Of a DNA stretch of 64,000 nucleotides, positions 54,934 through 64,000 are shown one piece after another. Position 1 is the first letter of the stretch; each line of letters begins with the position of its first letter. Source of the stretch: Paraburkholderia atlantica (GTDB lineage Bacteria > Pseudomonadota > Gammaproteobacteria > Burkholderiales > Burkholderiaceae); contig NZ_WHNQ01000012.1 in assembly GCF_009362785.1 (NCBI RefSeq), positions 124,001-188,000 on the forward strand, read 5' to 3'. The notes beneath the pieces are model-generated. The model ran no database searches. It was given only the letters and a program-made list of their open reading frames with translations, and was not told the DNA's origin. A program made the position numbers and the translations under genes.

Positions 54934-56133
54934 TCAAGCCGCCTTCAATAGCCCATGCGGGTCGATCACAAACTTCTTCGGCGCGCCGCCGTCGAATTGC
55001 CGGTAGCCCTCGGGCGCATCGTCGAGCGATACCACCGTCACGTTGACGATATCGGCGATCGGCAAACGATCCCACAGGATCGCCTGCATCAGATCGCGGT
55101 TGTACTTCATGACCGGCGTCTGCCCGGTGTGGAACGAATGCGACTTCGCCCAGCCCAGTCCGAACCGCAAACTGAGGCTGCCCTTGCGCGCGGCGGCATC
55201 GGCCGAGCCTGGATCGTCGGTCACGTAGAGTCCGGGAATGCCGATGGCGCCAGCCGCGCGGGTGATTTCCATCAGCGAATTGAGCACCGTGGCCGGGGCT
55301 TCCTCGTGCGAGCCGCTGCTGCCGTGACCGTGCGCTTCGAAGCCGACGCAGTCCACCGCGCAATCCACTTCGGGCTTGCCGAGGATCTGCTCGATCTGTT
55401 CGCCGAGCGTCGCGTCCTTCGACAGATTGATGGTCTGGAAGCCCATCTTGCGCGCGTGCGCGAGGCGCGCCTCGTTCATGTCGCCGACGATCGTGCAGGC
55501 CGCCCCCAGCAGGCGCGCGGACGCGGCCGCCGCCATGCCGACCGGTCCAGCGCCGGCGATATAGACGGTCGCGCCGGGCTTGGCTCCGGCCATCACCGCG
55601 CCGTGGTAGCCGGTCGGCAGAATGTCGGACAGGCAGGTCAGGTCGCGGATCTTCGACATCGCCTGCGCGCGGTCCGGGAATTTCAGCAGATTGAAGTCCG
55701 CGTACGGCACCATCACGTATTCGGCCTGGCCGCCTATCCAGCCGCCCATGTCGACGTAGCCATACGCGCCGCCCGCGCGCGACGGATTCACGTTCAGGCA
55801 CACGCCGGTGTGCTGCGCCTTGCAGGTCGGGCAGCGTCCGCACGCCACGTTGAACGGCACCGACACCAGATCGCCGACGCTCAGCGTTTCGACGTCGCGC
55901 CCTACCTCGATCACTTCGCCGGTAATCTCGTGCCCGAGTATCAGGCCGACCTCGGCGGTCGTGCGGCCACGCACCATGTGCTGATCGGAGCCGCAGATAT
56001 TCGTGCTCACCACCTTCAGGATCACCCCATGGCCGATCGAACGGCCACGTGGATCGACCATCTTCGGATAGTCGATCGACTGCACTTCGACCTTGCCCTG
56101 CCCCAGATACACGACGCCGCGATTGCTGCTCAT
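54934..56133 (-). CDS. fdhA: Glutathione-independent formaldehyde dehydrogenase
   Basis: 399 residues, exactly the length of the Pseudomonas enzyme. Catalytic zinc Cys47 in NICGSDQHMVRGR, structural zinc cysteines in CGRCPTCKAQHTGVC and the NAD loop YIAGAGPVGMAAA. Oxidises the formaldehyde liberated by GbcAB and DgcAB (and SoxBDAG) to formate. Transcribed towards gbdR. Start at MSSNRGVV; the upstream frame covers intergenic sequence. Confidence 0.96.
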   Translation of the reverse strand: MSSNRGVVYLGQGKVEVQSIDYPKMVDPRGRSIGHGVILKVVSTNICGSDQHMVRGRTTAEVGLILGHEITGEVIEVGRDVETLSVGDLVSVPFNVACGRCPTCKAQHTGVCLNVNPSRAGGAYGYVDMGGWIGGQAEYVMVPYADFNLLKFPDRAQAMSKIRDLTCLSDILPTGYHGAVMAGAKPGATVYIAGAGPVGMAAAASARLLGAACTIVGDMNEARLAHARKMGFQTINLSKDATLGEQIEQILGKPEVDCAVDCVGFEAHGHGSSGSHEEAPATVLNSLMEITRAAGAIGIPGLYVTDDPGSADAAARKGSLSLRFGLGWAKSHSFHTGQTPVMKYNRDLMQAILWDRLPIADIVNVTVVSLDDAPEGYRQFDGGAPKKFVIDPHGLLKAA

Positions 56134-56410
56134 TGTCTCGTCTCCATGTTCGTGAGCGACGCGCCCGCACGCTGCATGGCGCGCCGTTCCACCAGCGTAG
56201 CGGCGGTCCGCGGCGACACCTGTGCCGAACCCGACACGCGTTTGGCTACAACCGACAACGCCAGCAACGCTCGCGTTGCGGCCCACAACTTTTTCTTTAC
56301 CCCCGCGCAACATATCCTCGTTTGCCAGCGTTTCGCAAAAGCCCGATAGTGCTGCCTCAGCCGAATCGCCGATCCGCCGACTCACACTCCCCGACCGAGG
56401 ACCGTTTGCA

Positions 56411-57592
56411 ATGAAGACTCGAGCGCTCAAACTGATAACAACCGCCACGTTCGCGCTGCTCACGCTGTCCGCGATCTCACCCGCCGGTCACGCGGCCGAG
56501 CCCGCCGCCGCGCAACTCCAATCCACCGTCGATGCGGCGGTCCGGCCGCTGATGGCGAAGTACCATATCGCCGGCATGGCGGTCGGCGTGATCGACGACG
56601 GCAAGCCCTACGTGTACAACTACGGCGTCGCATCGACGCAAACCGGCAAGCCGGTCACACGCGACACGCTGTTCGAACTCGGCTCGGTCAGCAAGACCTT
56701 CACGGCGACGCTCGCGTCGTACGCGCAGCTCGACGGCAAGCTGTCGTTGTCGGACGGCACGGAGCGCTATCTGCCGACGCTGCGCGGCCGGCCGTTCGGC
56801 AAAGTCAGCCTGCTGAACCTCGGCACGCACACGCCTGGCGGTCTGCCGCTCCAGGTGCCCGACGAAATCCATAACGACACGCAATTGCTGCAGTACTTCC
56901 ACGACTGGCAGCCCACTCATCCGCCCGGCACGTTCCGCACCTACTCGAATCCCGGCATCGGCACGCTGGGCCTGATCACCGCGAAAAGCATGGGGCAGGA
57001 CTTCACAGTGCTAATGCAGCAACGCGTGTTTCCGGCGCTCGGCATGAAGAGCACCTACATCGACGTCCCCGCGGCAAAGATGCCGGACTACGCGCAGGGC
57101 TATGCCAAAGATGGTGCGCCCGTCCGCCTGACGGGCGGCGTGATTGCCGCCGAAGCGTACGGGGTGAAGTCGACCGCCGCCGATATGCTGCGTTACGTGC
57201 AGGCGAACATGAACCTGCTTCCGCTCGACAGCCAGCTCCAGCGTGCGATCACGGACACGCATACCGGCTATTTCCAGGCGGGCGTGTTGACCCAGGATCT
57301 GATCTGGGAGCAGTACCCGTATCCAGTCGCGCTGCCGACCTTGCTGGCCGGCAATTCGGCGGAAATGGTCCTCGACGGCAAGCCGGCGACCGAAATCAAA
57401 CCACCGCTGCAGCCGCAGCAGAATGTCTGGATCAACAAGACCGGTTCGACCAATGGCTTCGGCGCGTATGTCGCCTTCGTGCCGCAAAAGCGCATCGGCA
57501 TCGTGCTGCTCGCCAACCGCAATTTCCCGAACGAGGCGCGCGTGAGCGCCGCGCATCAGATCCTCACGGCGCTGGATGGCGGCGAGAATTGA
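56411..57592 (+). CDS. ampC: Class C beta-lactamase
   Basis: 393 residues. Signal peptide of about 28 residues, active-site Ser92-x-x-Lys95 (GSVSKTF), Tyr178-Ser-Asn180 (YSN) and Lys343-Thr-Gly (KTGSTNGFG): all three class C motifs intact. Periplasmic serine enzyme hydrolysing cephalosporins and related beta-lactams. No ampR (LysR) gene lies upstream in this window, so its regulation differs from classic inducible systems. Divergent from fdhA. Confidence 0.94.
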   Translation: MKTRALKLITTATFALLTLSAISPAGHAAEPAAAQLQSTVDAAVRPLMAKYHIAGMAVGVIDDGKPYVYNYGVASTQTGKPVTRDTLFELGSVSKTFTATLASYAQLDGKLSLSDGTERYLPTLRGRPFGKVSLLNLGTHTPGGLPLQVPDEIHNDTQLLQYFHDWQPTHPPGTFRTYSNPGIGTLGLITAKSMGQDFTVLMQQRVFPALGMKSTYIDVPAAKMPDYAQGYAKDGAPVRLTGGVIAAEAYGVKSTAADMLRYVQANMNLLPLDSQLQRAITDTHTGYFQAGVLTQDLIWEQYPYPVALPTLLAGNSAEMVLDGKPATEIKPPLQPQQNVWINKTGSTNGFGAYVAFVPQKRIGIVLLANRNFPNEARVSAAHQILTALDGGEN

Positions 57593-57651
57593 TGGATTGA
57601 GTACGACGGGACGGGGTACGGTCGCGTGCGGCGCGCTCCGTCCCGTGACTT

Positions 57652-59070
57652 TCATTCCCGCACAGGGGTCAACGCGCTGCGCGCATCGGCTTCGACCGCT
57701 TCGGACATGAGTGTTTCCAGCGCCATGCCACGCGTTTCGATCCCGAGTATCCACACCGCCGCCGCGGCGACCACGAAGCACATCGCGCCCAGCGAGAACA
57801 CACCGCCCTGTCCGAAGACCGGCAGCACGACGCCCACGACATAAGGACCGATGAGCGAGCCGACCCGGCCGACCGCGGACGCGAAGCCCGATCCGGTCGC
57901 CCGCGCGCCGGTGCCGTAAAGCTCGGGGGTGTACGTGTACAGCACCGCCCACATCGAGAACATGAAGAACTGCATCGCGAGTCCGGCACAGATCAGCAGC
58001 CCCGGCGTCTGCACATGCAGCGCCGTTTGCCCGTAGACGTAGGCCATCACCGCGCTGCCCGCGAGCGACGCGATACAGGTCGGCTTGCGGCCCCAGCGCT
58101 CGACGAGCCACGCCGCGCAGATGAAGCCGGGCACGCCGCCCAGGGAAATCAGCACCGTGTACAGCACGGACTTCGTCACCGCGAAGCCAGCCTGCTGCAT
58201 CAACGCGCCGAGCCACGACGTCAGCCCATAAAAGCCGAGCAATGCGAAGAACCACAGCGTCCAGACCATGATCGTGCGACGCCGGTACGCCAGGCTCCAG
58301 ATTTCGCGTAACGCGCCAGTGCCCTTCGCCGCCGCGGGTTCCGCCAGCATCACCGGTGCTGGCAACTGGCTCACGTTCGCCGAGCGCATCACCTTGGCCT
58401 CGATGCCGGCGAGAATACGATCGGCTTCCTCATGACGGCCACGATGTTCGAGCCAACGCGGCGACTCGGGCACCACACGGCGGACGATCAGCACGAACAC
58501 CGCCGGAATCGCGAGCAGCGCGAACTCGCTGCGCCAGCCGAAGTTCGGCAGCACGAAATACGACACCACGCCCGACGTGATGAAGCCGAGCGGCCAGAAA
58601 CCATCCATCAGCGCAATCAGGCGGCCGCGCGATGCGGCGGGCACGAACTCCGACAGCAAGGTCTGCGCGATCGGAAACTCCATCCCCATGCCGACGCCGA
58701 GCAGCACGCGATACAGGATCAGCACATCGACGCTCTGCGCGGTCGAACACAGATACGACGCCAGCCCCCACAGCACCATGCTCCATTGAAACACGGGCCG
58801 GCGTCCGAAGCGATCCGCCAGCAGACCCGCCACGGCCGCGCCGAGCACCATGCCGAAGAAACTCGCACTGGCGACGAGCCCCGTCGTCGCGGTCGACAGA
58901 TGGAACTCGTTCTTGATCGAACCGAGCACAAAGGTCATCGTGGCGAGGTCGACCGAATCGAAGAAGAACGCGATCGCGACGATGATGAAGAGGGTTCGGT
59001 GATAGCGGGAGAACGGCAAGCGTTCGAGCCGGGCGGCTGCGGTGGCGCGAAGCGGGAAAGCAGTGGACAT
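57652..59070 (-). CDS. MFS transporter, sugar-porter/aromatic acid-H+ symporter type
   Basis: 472 residues with twelve membrane helices. Motifs GLLADRFGRRPVFQWSM after helix 2, PESPRWLEHRGRHEEADRIL after helix 6 and RWGRKPT in the second half are those of the SP/AAHS/metabolite-proton symporters. Substrate unknown; its place between fdhA and sox suggests a link to methylated amine or organic acid uptake, but this is not established. Start at MSTAFPLRA with GAGGGGAT ahead. Confidence 0.88.
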   Translation of the reverse strand: MSTAFPLRATAAARLERLPFSRYHRTLFIIVAIAFFFDSVDLATMTFVLGSIKNEFHLSTATTGLVASASFFGMVLGAAVAGLLADRFGRRPVFQWSMVLWGLASYLCSTAQSVDVLILYRVLLGVGMGMEFPIAQTLLSEFVPAASRGRLIALMDGFWPLGFITSGVVSYFVLPNFGWRSEFALLAIPAVFVLIVRRVVPESPRWLEHRGRHEEADRILAGIEAKVMRSANVSQLPAPVMLAEPAAAKGTGALREIWSLAYRRRTIMVWTLWFFALLGFYGLTSWLGALMQQAGFAVTKSVLYTVLISLGGVPGFICAAWLVERWGRKPTCIASLAGSAVMAYVYGQTALHVQTPGLLICAGLAMQFFMFSMWAVLYTYTPELYGTGARATGSGFASAVGRVGSLIGPYVVGVVLPVFGQGGVFSLGAMCFVVAAAAVWILGIETRGMALETLMSEAVEADARSALTPVRE

Positions 59071-59234
59071 GTGATCCCCTCGTGGATACGGCGGTTGACG
59101 CGGTGACTTCCGCGTGGATGGGGCAAACTGTGTCCTCAGTAGATGCCGACATAAATCGGCCACATAGAAGAAATGCGTCGTCGGGATGGAACAGAGGCGT
59201 CGTGACGCGTCCGCCATGCCGCCAGGTTTCGGCG

Positions 59235-59498
59235 CTACGTGCGCAGCCGCGCATGCGCGGCGCTGGCGATCCGCGCAAGCGCCTCTGCGCTCAGACGGGC
59301 CGCGACTTTTTCGACGTACGCGTGATGCCGCGCTTCGAGCGGCGCGCCTAGCTCCCGCGCGAGCAGATAGCGGATCAGCGCAATGCGCCGATGACGCAGC
59401 GCGATACTTTGGTCGAGCAGCGCGAGCGCGGCGCCGGCATCGCGCTCATCGCACGCAAGCGCCGTAAGGCGCGCGGTGGCGACACGTGTCGACGTCAT
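59235..59498 (-). CDS. Small helical protein downstream of soxG
   Basis: 87 residues, Ala/Arg/Leu-rich and all-helical (ACDERDAGAALALLDQSIALRHRRIALIRYLLARELG). No family recognised. It lies 75 bases after soxG on the same strand and could be the last gene of the sox unit. The start at MTSTRVATAR avoids a longer, poorly structured N-terminus. Confidence 0.5.
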   Translation of the reverse strand: MTSTRVATARLTALACDERDAGAALALLDQSIALRHRRIALIRYLLARELGAPLEARHHAYVEKVAARLSAEALARIASAAHARLRT

Positions 59499-59573
59499 GG
59501 CGAAAGATGAGGAAGAAGCGAAGAATGCGGCGGGCGGTGCCAGAACATGCACCGCCCGCCGTGTATCAACCAC

Positions 59574-60230
59574 TCAGGACATCAACGGCTCGGCGGCGTC
59601 GAGCATGATCCTGACGAAGTAATCCGCGAAGCTGCGGCGCACGACGATGTCGAAACTGTCGGCGCTGGTGGGCAGCAACGTGATCGACGCCTTGAAATAA
59701 TGGCTCTGCGCGCACTGCCCCACGCCGAATAGTTTCGGATGCAAATCGAGCGGGCAGCCGCGCGCGAGCACATCGCGCGTCCGGGTGCCTTTTATTTCGA
59801 GCACCGTATAGCCGCTGCCGACATCGACCGCCGAGGCGAACACGCCTGCGAACGCCGCGCCGAGCAACGCCAGCAACGGCGCCGTGCGCGTCGCATCATG
59901 CGCGGCCGCCGAACGGACGAGCCATTCGTCCGGACCGAGCCACATCATGTCGTAGCCATTGCCGCGCGCGACGGTGTTTGCCTGCTCCGGCGGCTTGCAG
60001 CCAATCACCTGTTCCACCGCGCGAATGAACGCCGCGTCGCGCGTATCGCCGCGCACGTTCACCAGTTCGAGAAACGGCCGCTCGCCGAGCCGGAACGCGG
60101 CAGTCGCGTTGGCCTGATGCTGTTTCAGCAGGCCACCCACACCGGCCAGCGGCGACTCCTGCCACACGCCGTTTTGCCGACCGACCGCACGATCCACGAC
60201 CGATACCGTTCCGCCTGTTTCATTCCACAT
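59574..60230 (-). CDS. soxG: Sarcosine oxidase, gamma subunit
   Basis: 218 residues with the small GcvT-like fold of SoxG: ESPLAGVG at the N-terminus, WLGPDEWLVRS, and the C-terminal SFADYFVRIMLDAAEPL. Belongs to the heterotetrameric enzyme that oxidises sarcosine to glycine and 5,10-methylene-THF. Its ATG lies 11 bases inside the soxA end. Confidence 0.93.
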   Translation of the reverse strand: MWNETGGTVSVVDRAVGRQNGVWQESPLAGVGGLLKQHQANATAAFRLGERPFLELVNVRGDTRDAAFIRAVEQVIGCKPPEQANTVARGNGYDMMWLGPDEWLVRSAAAHDATRTAPLLALLGAAFAGVFASAVDVGSGYTVLEIKGTRTRDVLARGCPLDLHPKLFGVGQCAQSHYFKASITLLPTSADSFDIVVRRSFADYFVRIMLDAAEPLMS

Positions 60231-63222
60231 GTTGACGTGCTCCTTCGCTGTCGTAGAACACCGGACTCGCGATTTTCGCCGCGATCTGTTTGCCGCTCGA
60301 AAGCGGAATCGTGACGGTGGTGCCGATCTTGTCGAGACCACCCTTGACGACCGCCATCGCGATCGAGCGCTGCAAAATCGGGCTGTAATAGCTCGACGTG
60401 ACGTGCCCGAGCATCGGCGCGGTTTCGCCCTGGAACGGCCCGGCGACGATCTGCGAGCCTTCGGGTATCACGAACGATGCATCTTCCGATAACAGCCCGA
60501 CCAGTTGCTTGCGCCCCGCCTTCGCGGTGTCCGAGCGGGAGAGCGAGCGCTTGCCGAGAAAGTCCTTCGACTTCGCGACGAGCCCGCCCATGCCGAGGTC
60601 GTGCGGCGTCATCGAACCGTCGGTATCCTGGCCGACGATGATGTAGCCCTTCTCCGCGCGCAGCACGTGCATCGTTTCGGTGCCGTACGGCGTGATGTCG
60701 AACTCCGCGCCCGCGGCCATCAACGCTTCCCACACCGCGCGTCCGACGTTGGCCGGCACGTTGACTTCATAAGCGAGTTCGCCGGAGAAGCTGATGCGCA
60801 TCACGCGCGCCGCCGCACCCGCAACGGTGCCTTCGCGATACGTCATGAACGGGAACGCCGCGTTCGCGAAGTCGATGTCGTCGCAGACTTTTTGCAGCAC
60901 CTTGCGGCTCTGCGGTCCGACCACCGCGAACGTCGCCCAGTGATCGGTGACCGACGCGAGCCGCACGCGCAGGTCGGGCCATTCGGTTTGCAGCCAGCGT
61001 TCGAGCCACGTGAGCACGCGCGCCGCGCCGCCGGTGGTGGTCGTCATCATGTAGTGCTGCTCGGCGAGGCGCACGGTCACGCCGTCGTCGAAGATCATGC
61101 CGTTTTCGTCGAGCATCAGGCCGTAGCGGCACTTGCCGACTTCGAGCTTGGTCCACGGGTTCGTGTACACCCAGTTCAGCAGCTTCGCGGAGTCCGGGCC
61201 CTGAATGTCGATCTTGCCGAGCGTCGACGCATCGAGAATGCCGACGCTGGTGCGCACCGCGAGCGATTCCCGCGCAACCGCCGCGTGCATGTCTTCGCCC
61301 TTCTTCGGGTAGAACCACGGACGCTTCCAGTTGCCGACGTCCTCGAACGCCGCGCCATGTTCGACGTGCCATTCATGGATCGCGGTCTTGCGCACCGGGT
61401 CGAGCAATTCGCCCAGCTCGCGGCCGGCGAACGTGCCGAACGTGACCGGCGTGTAGTTCGGCCGGAACGTCGTCGTGCCGGTCTCGGGGATGGTCTTGCC
61501 GAGCGCCTGCGCGAGAATCGCCATGCCGTTGATGTTGCCGAGCTTGCCCTGGTCGGTGCCGAAGCCCATCGCGGTGTAGCGCTTCACGTGTTCGACCGAT
61601 TCGAAGCCTTCGCGCGCGGCGAGGAAGATATCGGCGGCCGAGACGTCGTTCTGGAAATCGACGAACTGCTTGGGCCCGCGTGTGGCCAGTTCGCGTCCGC
61701 CGACGAGCCACAGCGGCTCCAGCTTCGTTTCGCTCAGTTCGGCAACCTGCACCGGCTTGGGCCGCGCGACGATGTGCCCGGCCGCGCGCGCCGCTTCGAC
61801 GCCGGCATCGACCGCGAAGCGGATGCCCTGGCCGAGCGTGAAGTCGCCGGCGCAGGCGCCAATGCTGGTTTCCGGCTGGACCGCCTTGCCCGGCACGAAG
61901 CAGGCCTTGTCGTCATGCCAGTGGGCCTTGCCGCCCGACTGTGCGAATAGATGCAGCACCGGGCTCCAGCCGCCCGACATCGCGAGCAGGTCGCACGGCA
62001 GTTGGCCCTGCTGAGCGGTGATCTGCCCTTTCGCATACGACGCGATCGACACCGACGCGACGCGCAGCTTGCCATGGGCCGCCGTGACGACCGTACCGTT
62101 CAGCACCTTGATGCCGTGGCGGCGCGCGAGCGCGGGCAGCGTGCCCTTCGAGTCACCCGCGCGCGGATCGATGATGCTCACCTGCGCGCCGGCCGCTTTC
62201 AGATCGAGCGCGCATTGATAGCCGTCGTCGTTATTGGTGAACACGACCGCGTTGCGACCCGGCAGCACCGCATAGCGATGCAGATAGGTCGACACCGCCG
62301 AAGCGAGCATCACGCCAGGCAGATCGTTGTTGCCGAACACGATCGGCCGTTCATGCGCGCCGGTCGCCAGAATCACGCGTTTCGCGCGGATCTTCCACAG
62401 CAGTTCGCGCGTGCCCTTGCGTTGGGACACAGGCAGATGATCGGTCAGTCGCTGCGTGACCGTGACGAGATTGTGATCCTGGTAGCCGAATGCGGTGCTG
62501 CGGCTCAGGATCTTCACGTCGGGCATCTGCCGCAATTCGTCTTCGATCTTCTGAACCCATTGCAGCGCCGGCTTGCCGTCGATCTCCGCGGCACACGACA
62601 GCAGCGAGCCGCCGAGTTCGGGCTGATCGTCGACCAGCGTCACGCGCGCGCCCGACAACGCCGCCGCGTGCGCGGCCGCGAGCCCGGTCGGGCCGCCGCC
62701 GACCACCAGCACGTCGCAATGCGCGAAGCATTTGTCGTAGCGGTCCGCGTCGCGCTGTTTCGGTGCGGTGCCGAGGCCGGCCGCGTCTCGAATCGCCTCC
62801 TCGTACTTCGGCCAGAGTTTGCGCGGCCACATGAAGGTCTTGTAGTAGAAGCCCGCTGGAATGAAGCGCGCAATCTTCTGATTGATCGCCATGCGGTCCT
62901 TCTCGATGCTGGGCTTCGCGTTCACGCTGCTCGCGACGAGCCCCTGGTACAGCTCGACCTCGGTGGCCCGCGCGTTCGGCACCGTGTAGGCGCCGGTCTC
63001 CAGTTGCACGACCGCGTTCGGCTCCTCGACGCCCGCGGTCACGATGCCGCGCGGCCGATGATATTTCCAGCTGCGCGCGACGAAATGCATGCCGTTGGCG
63101 AGCAGTGCGGACGCAAGCGTATCGCCCTGATAGCCCTGGTATTCGACGCCGTTGAACGTGAAGCTCAGCGCGATCGCACGATTGATGCGGCCGCCGGTCG
63201 GGAGTCGGTCTTTCTGGCTCAT
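60220..63222 (-). CDS. soxA: Sarcosine oxidase, alpha subunit
   Basis: 1000 residues, as expected. N-terminal ferredoxin-like part (GVEYQGYQGDTLASALLANG), FAD/NAD domain with VVGGGPTGLAAAHAAALSGA, and a C-terminal aminomethyltransferase-like THF domain (about 600-990, including VGPQSRKVLQKVCDDIDF and ISFSGELAYEVNVPA). Overlaps soxD by four bases (ATGA) and soxG by eleven: a tightly coupled operon. Confidence 0.96.
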   Translation of the reverse strand: MSQKDRLPTGGRINRAIALSFTFNGVEYQGYQGDTLASALLANGMHFVARSWKYHRPRGIVTAGVEEPNAVVQLETGAYTVPNARATEVELYQGLVASSVNAKPSIEKDRMAINQKIARFIPAGFYYKTFMWPRKLWPKYEEAIRDAAGLGTAPKQRDADRYDKCFAHCDVLVVGGGPTGLAAAHAAALSGARVTLVDDQPELGGSLLSCAAEIDGKPALQWVQKIEDELRQMPDVKILSRSTAFGYQDHNLVTVTQRLTDHLPVSQRKGTRELLWKIRAKRVILATGAHERPIVFGNNDLPGVMLASAVSTYLHRYAVLPGRNAVVFTNNDDGYQCALDLKAAGAQVSIIDPRAGDSKGTLPALARRHGIKVLNGTVVTAAHGKLRVASVSIASYAKGQITAQQGQLPCDLLAMSGGWSPVLHLFAQSGGKAHWHDDKACFVPGKAVQPETSIGACAGDFTLGQGIRFAVDAGVEAARAAGHIVARPKPVQVAELSETKLEPLWLVGGRELATRGPKQFVDFQNDVSAADIFLAAREGFESVEHVKRYTAMGFGTDQGKLGNINGMAILAQALGKTIPETGTTTFRPNYTPVTFGTFAGRELGELLDPVRKTAIHEWHVEHGAAFEDVGNWKRPWFYPKKGEDMHAAVARESLAVRTSVGILDASTLGKIDIQGPDSAKLLNWVYTNPWTKLEVGKCRYGLMLDENGMIFDDGVTVRLAEQHYMMTTTTGGAARVLTWLERWLQTEWPDLRVRLASVTDHWATFAVVGPQSRKVLQKVCDDIDFANAAFPFMTYREGTVAGAAARVMRISFSGELAYEVNVPANVGRAVWEALMAAGAEFDITPYGTETMHVLRAEKGYIIVGQDTDGSMTPHDLGMGGLVAKSKDFLGKRSLSRSDTAKAGRKQLVGLLSEDASFVIPEGSQIVAGPFQGETAPMLGHVTSSYYSPILQRSIAMAVVKGGLDKIGTTVTIPLSSGKQIAAKIASPVFYDSEGARQHVE

Positions 63223-63554
63223 GATGCTTTGCCCTCTTGTGACTTTGCCTGTGCGTTGGCTGCCTGTGGATCGCTACTGTCGAGCGCCAGCAACGGACGC
63301 TCGAACGTCTGATAGCCCTGGAACGCATAGCTGACGGTGTCGCGCTGCGCCTTGAACCAGCGGCGGCAGCCCTGGGTGTGGAACCATTGCTCGCGATGCA
63401 CGCCGCGCGGGTTCTTGCGCATGAACAGGTAGTCGCCCCATTCCTCGTCGGTCAGCGATTCGGTGTCGAGCGGGCGGGCGATGTCCGCCTCGCCGCCGCA
63501 GGAGAATTCGGTTTCGGCGCGGGGACCGCACCACGGGCATTCGATCAGCAACAT
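63219..63554 (-). CDS. soxD: Sarcosine oxidase, delta subunit
   Basis: 111 residues. Zinc-binding residues of SoxD are visible: Cys6 and Cys9 in ECPWCG, and a His and Cys in WFHTQGCRRWF. N-terminal MLLIECPWCGPRAETEF is characteristic. Starts 17 bases after soxB. Confidence 0.95.
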   Translation of the reverse strand: MLLIECPWCGPRAETEFSCGGEADIARPLDTESLTDEEWGDYLFMRKNPRGVHREQWFHTQGCRRWFKAQRDTVSYAFQGYQTFERPLLALDSSDPQAANAQAKSQEGKAS

Positions 63555-63571
63555 CTGTGTCTCCTCGTCGA

Positions 63572-64000
63572 CTAGTGGGCCACGGCGGCAGCGCCGTGCT
63601 CATCGATCAGATGACCGGTATAGAACCGGTCCAGCGAAAACGGCGCGTTCAACGGATGCGGCTCGTCCTTCGCGATCGTGTGCGCGAAGACCCATCCCGA
63701 GCCGGGCGTCGCCTTGAAGCCGCCCGTGCCCCAGCCGCAGTTGAAATACAGCCCCTTCACATCGGTCTTGCTGATGATCGGGCACGCGTCCGGCGACACG
63801 TCGACGATGCCGCCCCACTGCCGGTTCATCCGCACGCGGGAAAACACCGGGAACATTTCGACGATCGCCTCGAGCGTGCCCTCGATGATGTGAAAGCTGC
63901 CGCGCTGCCCAAACCCGGTGTACTGATCGACGCCCGCGCCGATCACCAGATCGCCCTTGTCCGACTGGCTGATGTACGCGTGCACCGCATTCGACATCAC
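63572..64000 (-). CDS. soxB: Sarcosine oxidase, beta subunit, 3' part
   Basis: The last 142 codons are visible; the gene runs off the window's right end. VIGAGVDQYTGFGQRGSFH and RMNRQWGGIVDVSPDACPIISKTDV, with GLYFNCGWGTGGFKATPGSG, match the C-terminus of SoxB, the flavin-bearing catalytic subunit. First gene of soxBDAG. Confidence 0.95.
   Translation of the reverse strand: MMSNAVHAYISQSDKGDLVIGAGVDQYTGFGQRGSFHIIEGTLEAIVEMFPVFSRVRMNRQWGGIVDVSPDACPIISKTDVKGLYFNCGWGTGGFKATPGSGWVFAHTIAKDEPHPLNAPFSLDRFYTGHLIDEHGAAAVAH

Noticed and set aside
60505..61950. 481-codon frame antisense to soxA
   Set aside because: Long antisense frames are normal in high-GC genes; translation is Arg/Ala/His-rich and soxA motifs are unambiguous.

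Overview
The window comes from a high-GC betaproteobacterium, most likely Paraburkholderia or Burkholderia. The basis is GC-rich coding with strong G/C third-position preference, the gene content (compact glycine betaine catabolic block, GlxA-type AraC regulator, heterotetrameric sarcosine oxidase, phosphoketolase next to acetate kinase) and the protein family lengths. No rRNA, tRNA, CRISPR array or complete mobile element was recognised. All assignments come from reading the sequence; no database search was run.

Positions 1-24.4 kb hold mixed core and accessory metabolism: the 3' part of an AI-2E-family permease with a cytoplasmic tail, a Rieske/FAD reductase, a hybrid histidine kinase, class I fructose-bisphosphate aldolase, YjbQ, a thioredoxin-like protein, a sugar-efflux-type MFS protein, 6-phosphogluconate dehydrogenase, a HAD phosphatase, an ankyrin protein, phosphoketolase plus acetate kinase (a 6-phosphogluconate to acetyl-phosphate to acetate route), a thioesterase, YceH, an orphan SLATT-domain membrane protein and an orphan mreB. 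A four-gene minus-strand unit (cupin dioxygenase-like, MFS, SDR, IclR) follows, with palindromes upstream that look like its operator.

Positions 24.4-34 kb carry a periplasmic DegP/HtrA protease convergent with a complete tripartite RND efflux operon (adaptor, pump, outer-membrane channel) that lacks an adjacent regulator, then an amino acid permease. Positions about 34-36.75 kb form a low-GC stretch with a putative 2OG-Fe(II) oxygenase, an unrecognised 140-residue protein and an IS630-type helix-turn-helix remnant. A PPOX-family protein and a divergent GST/LysR pair follow.

Positions 40-64 kb are a C1/betaine catabolic region. A nine-gene minus-strand array (glyA, dipeptidase-like, DUF5943, dgcA, dgcB, etfA, etfB, gbcA, gbcB) converts glycine betaine to dimethylglycine, sarcosine, glycine and serine. 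gbdR is divergent from glyA and probably activates it. A betaine-type periplasmic binding protein lies downstream. purU and fdhA handle formyl-tetrahydrofolate and formaldehyde, and soxBDAG (soxB cut by the window end) demethylates sarcosine. A class C beta-lactamase and an MFS transporter sit between fdhA and sox. The most notable points are a dipeptidase-like protein that has lost half of its metal ligands, a stand-alone V4R-like sensor fold in the same operon, a DgcA lacking one expected cluster cysteine, the orphan SLATT/MreB pair, the IclR-operator candidate and the low-GC island.
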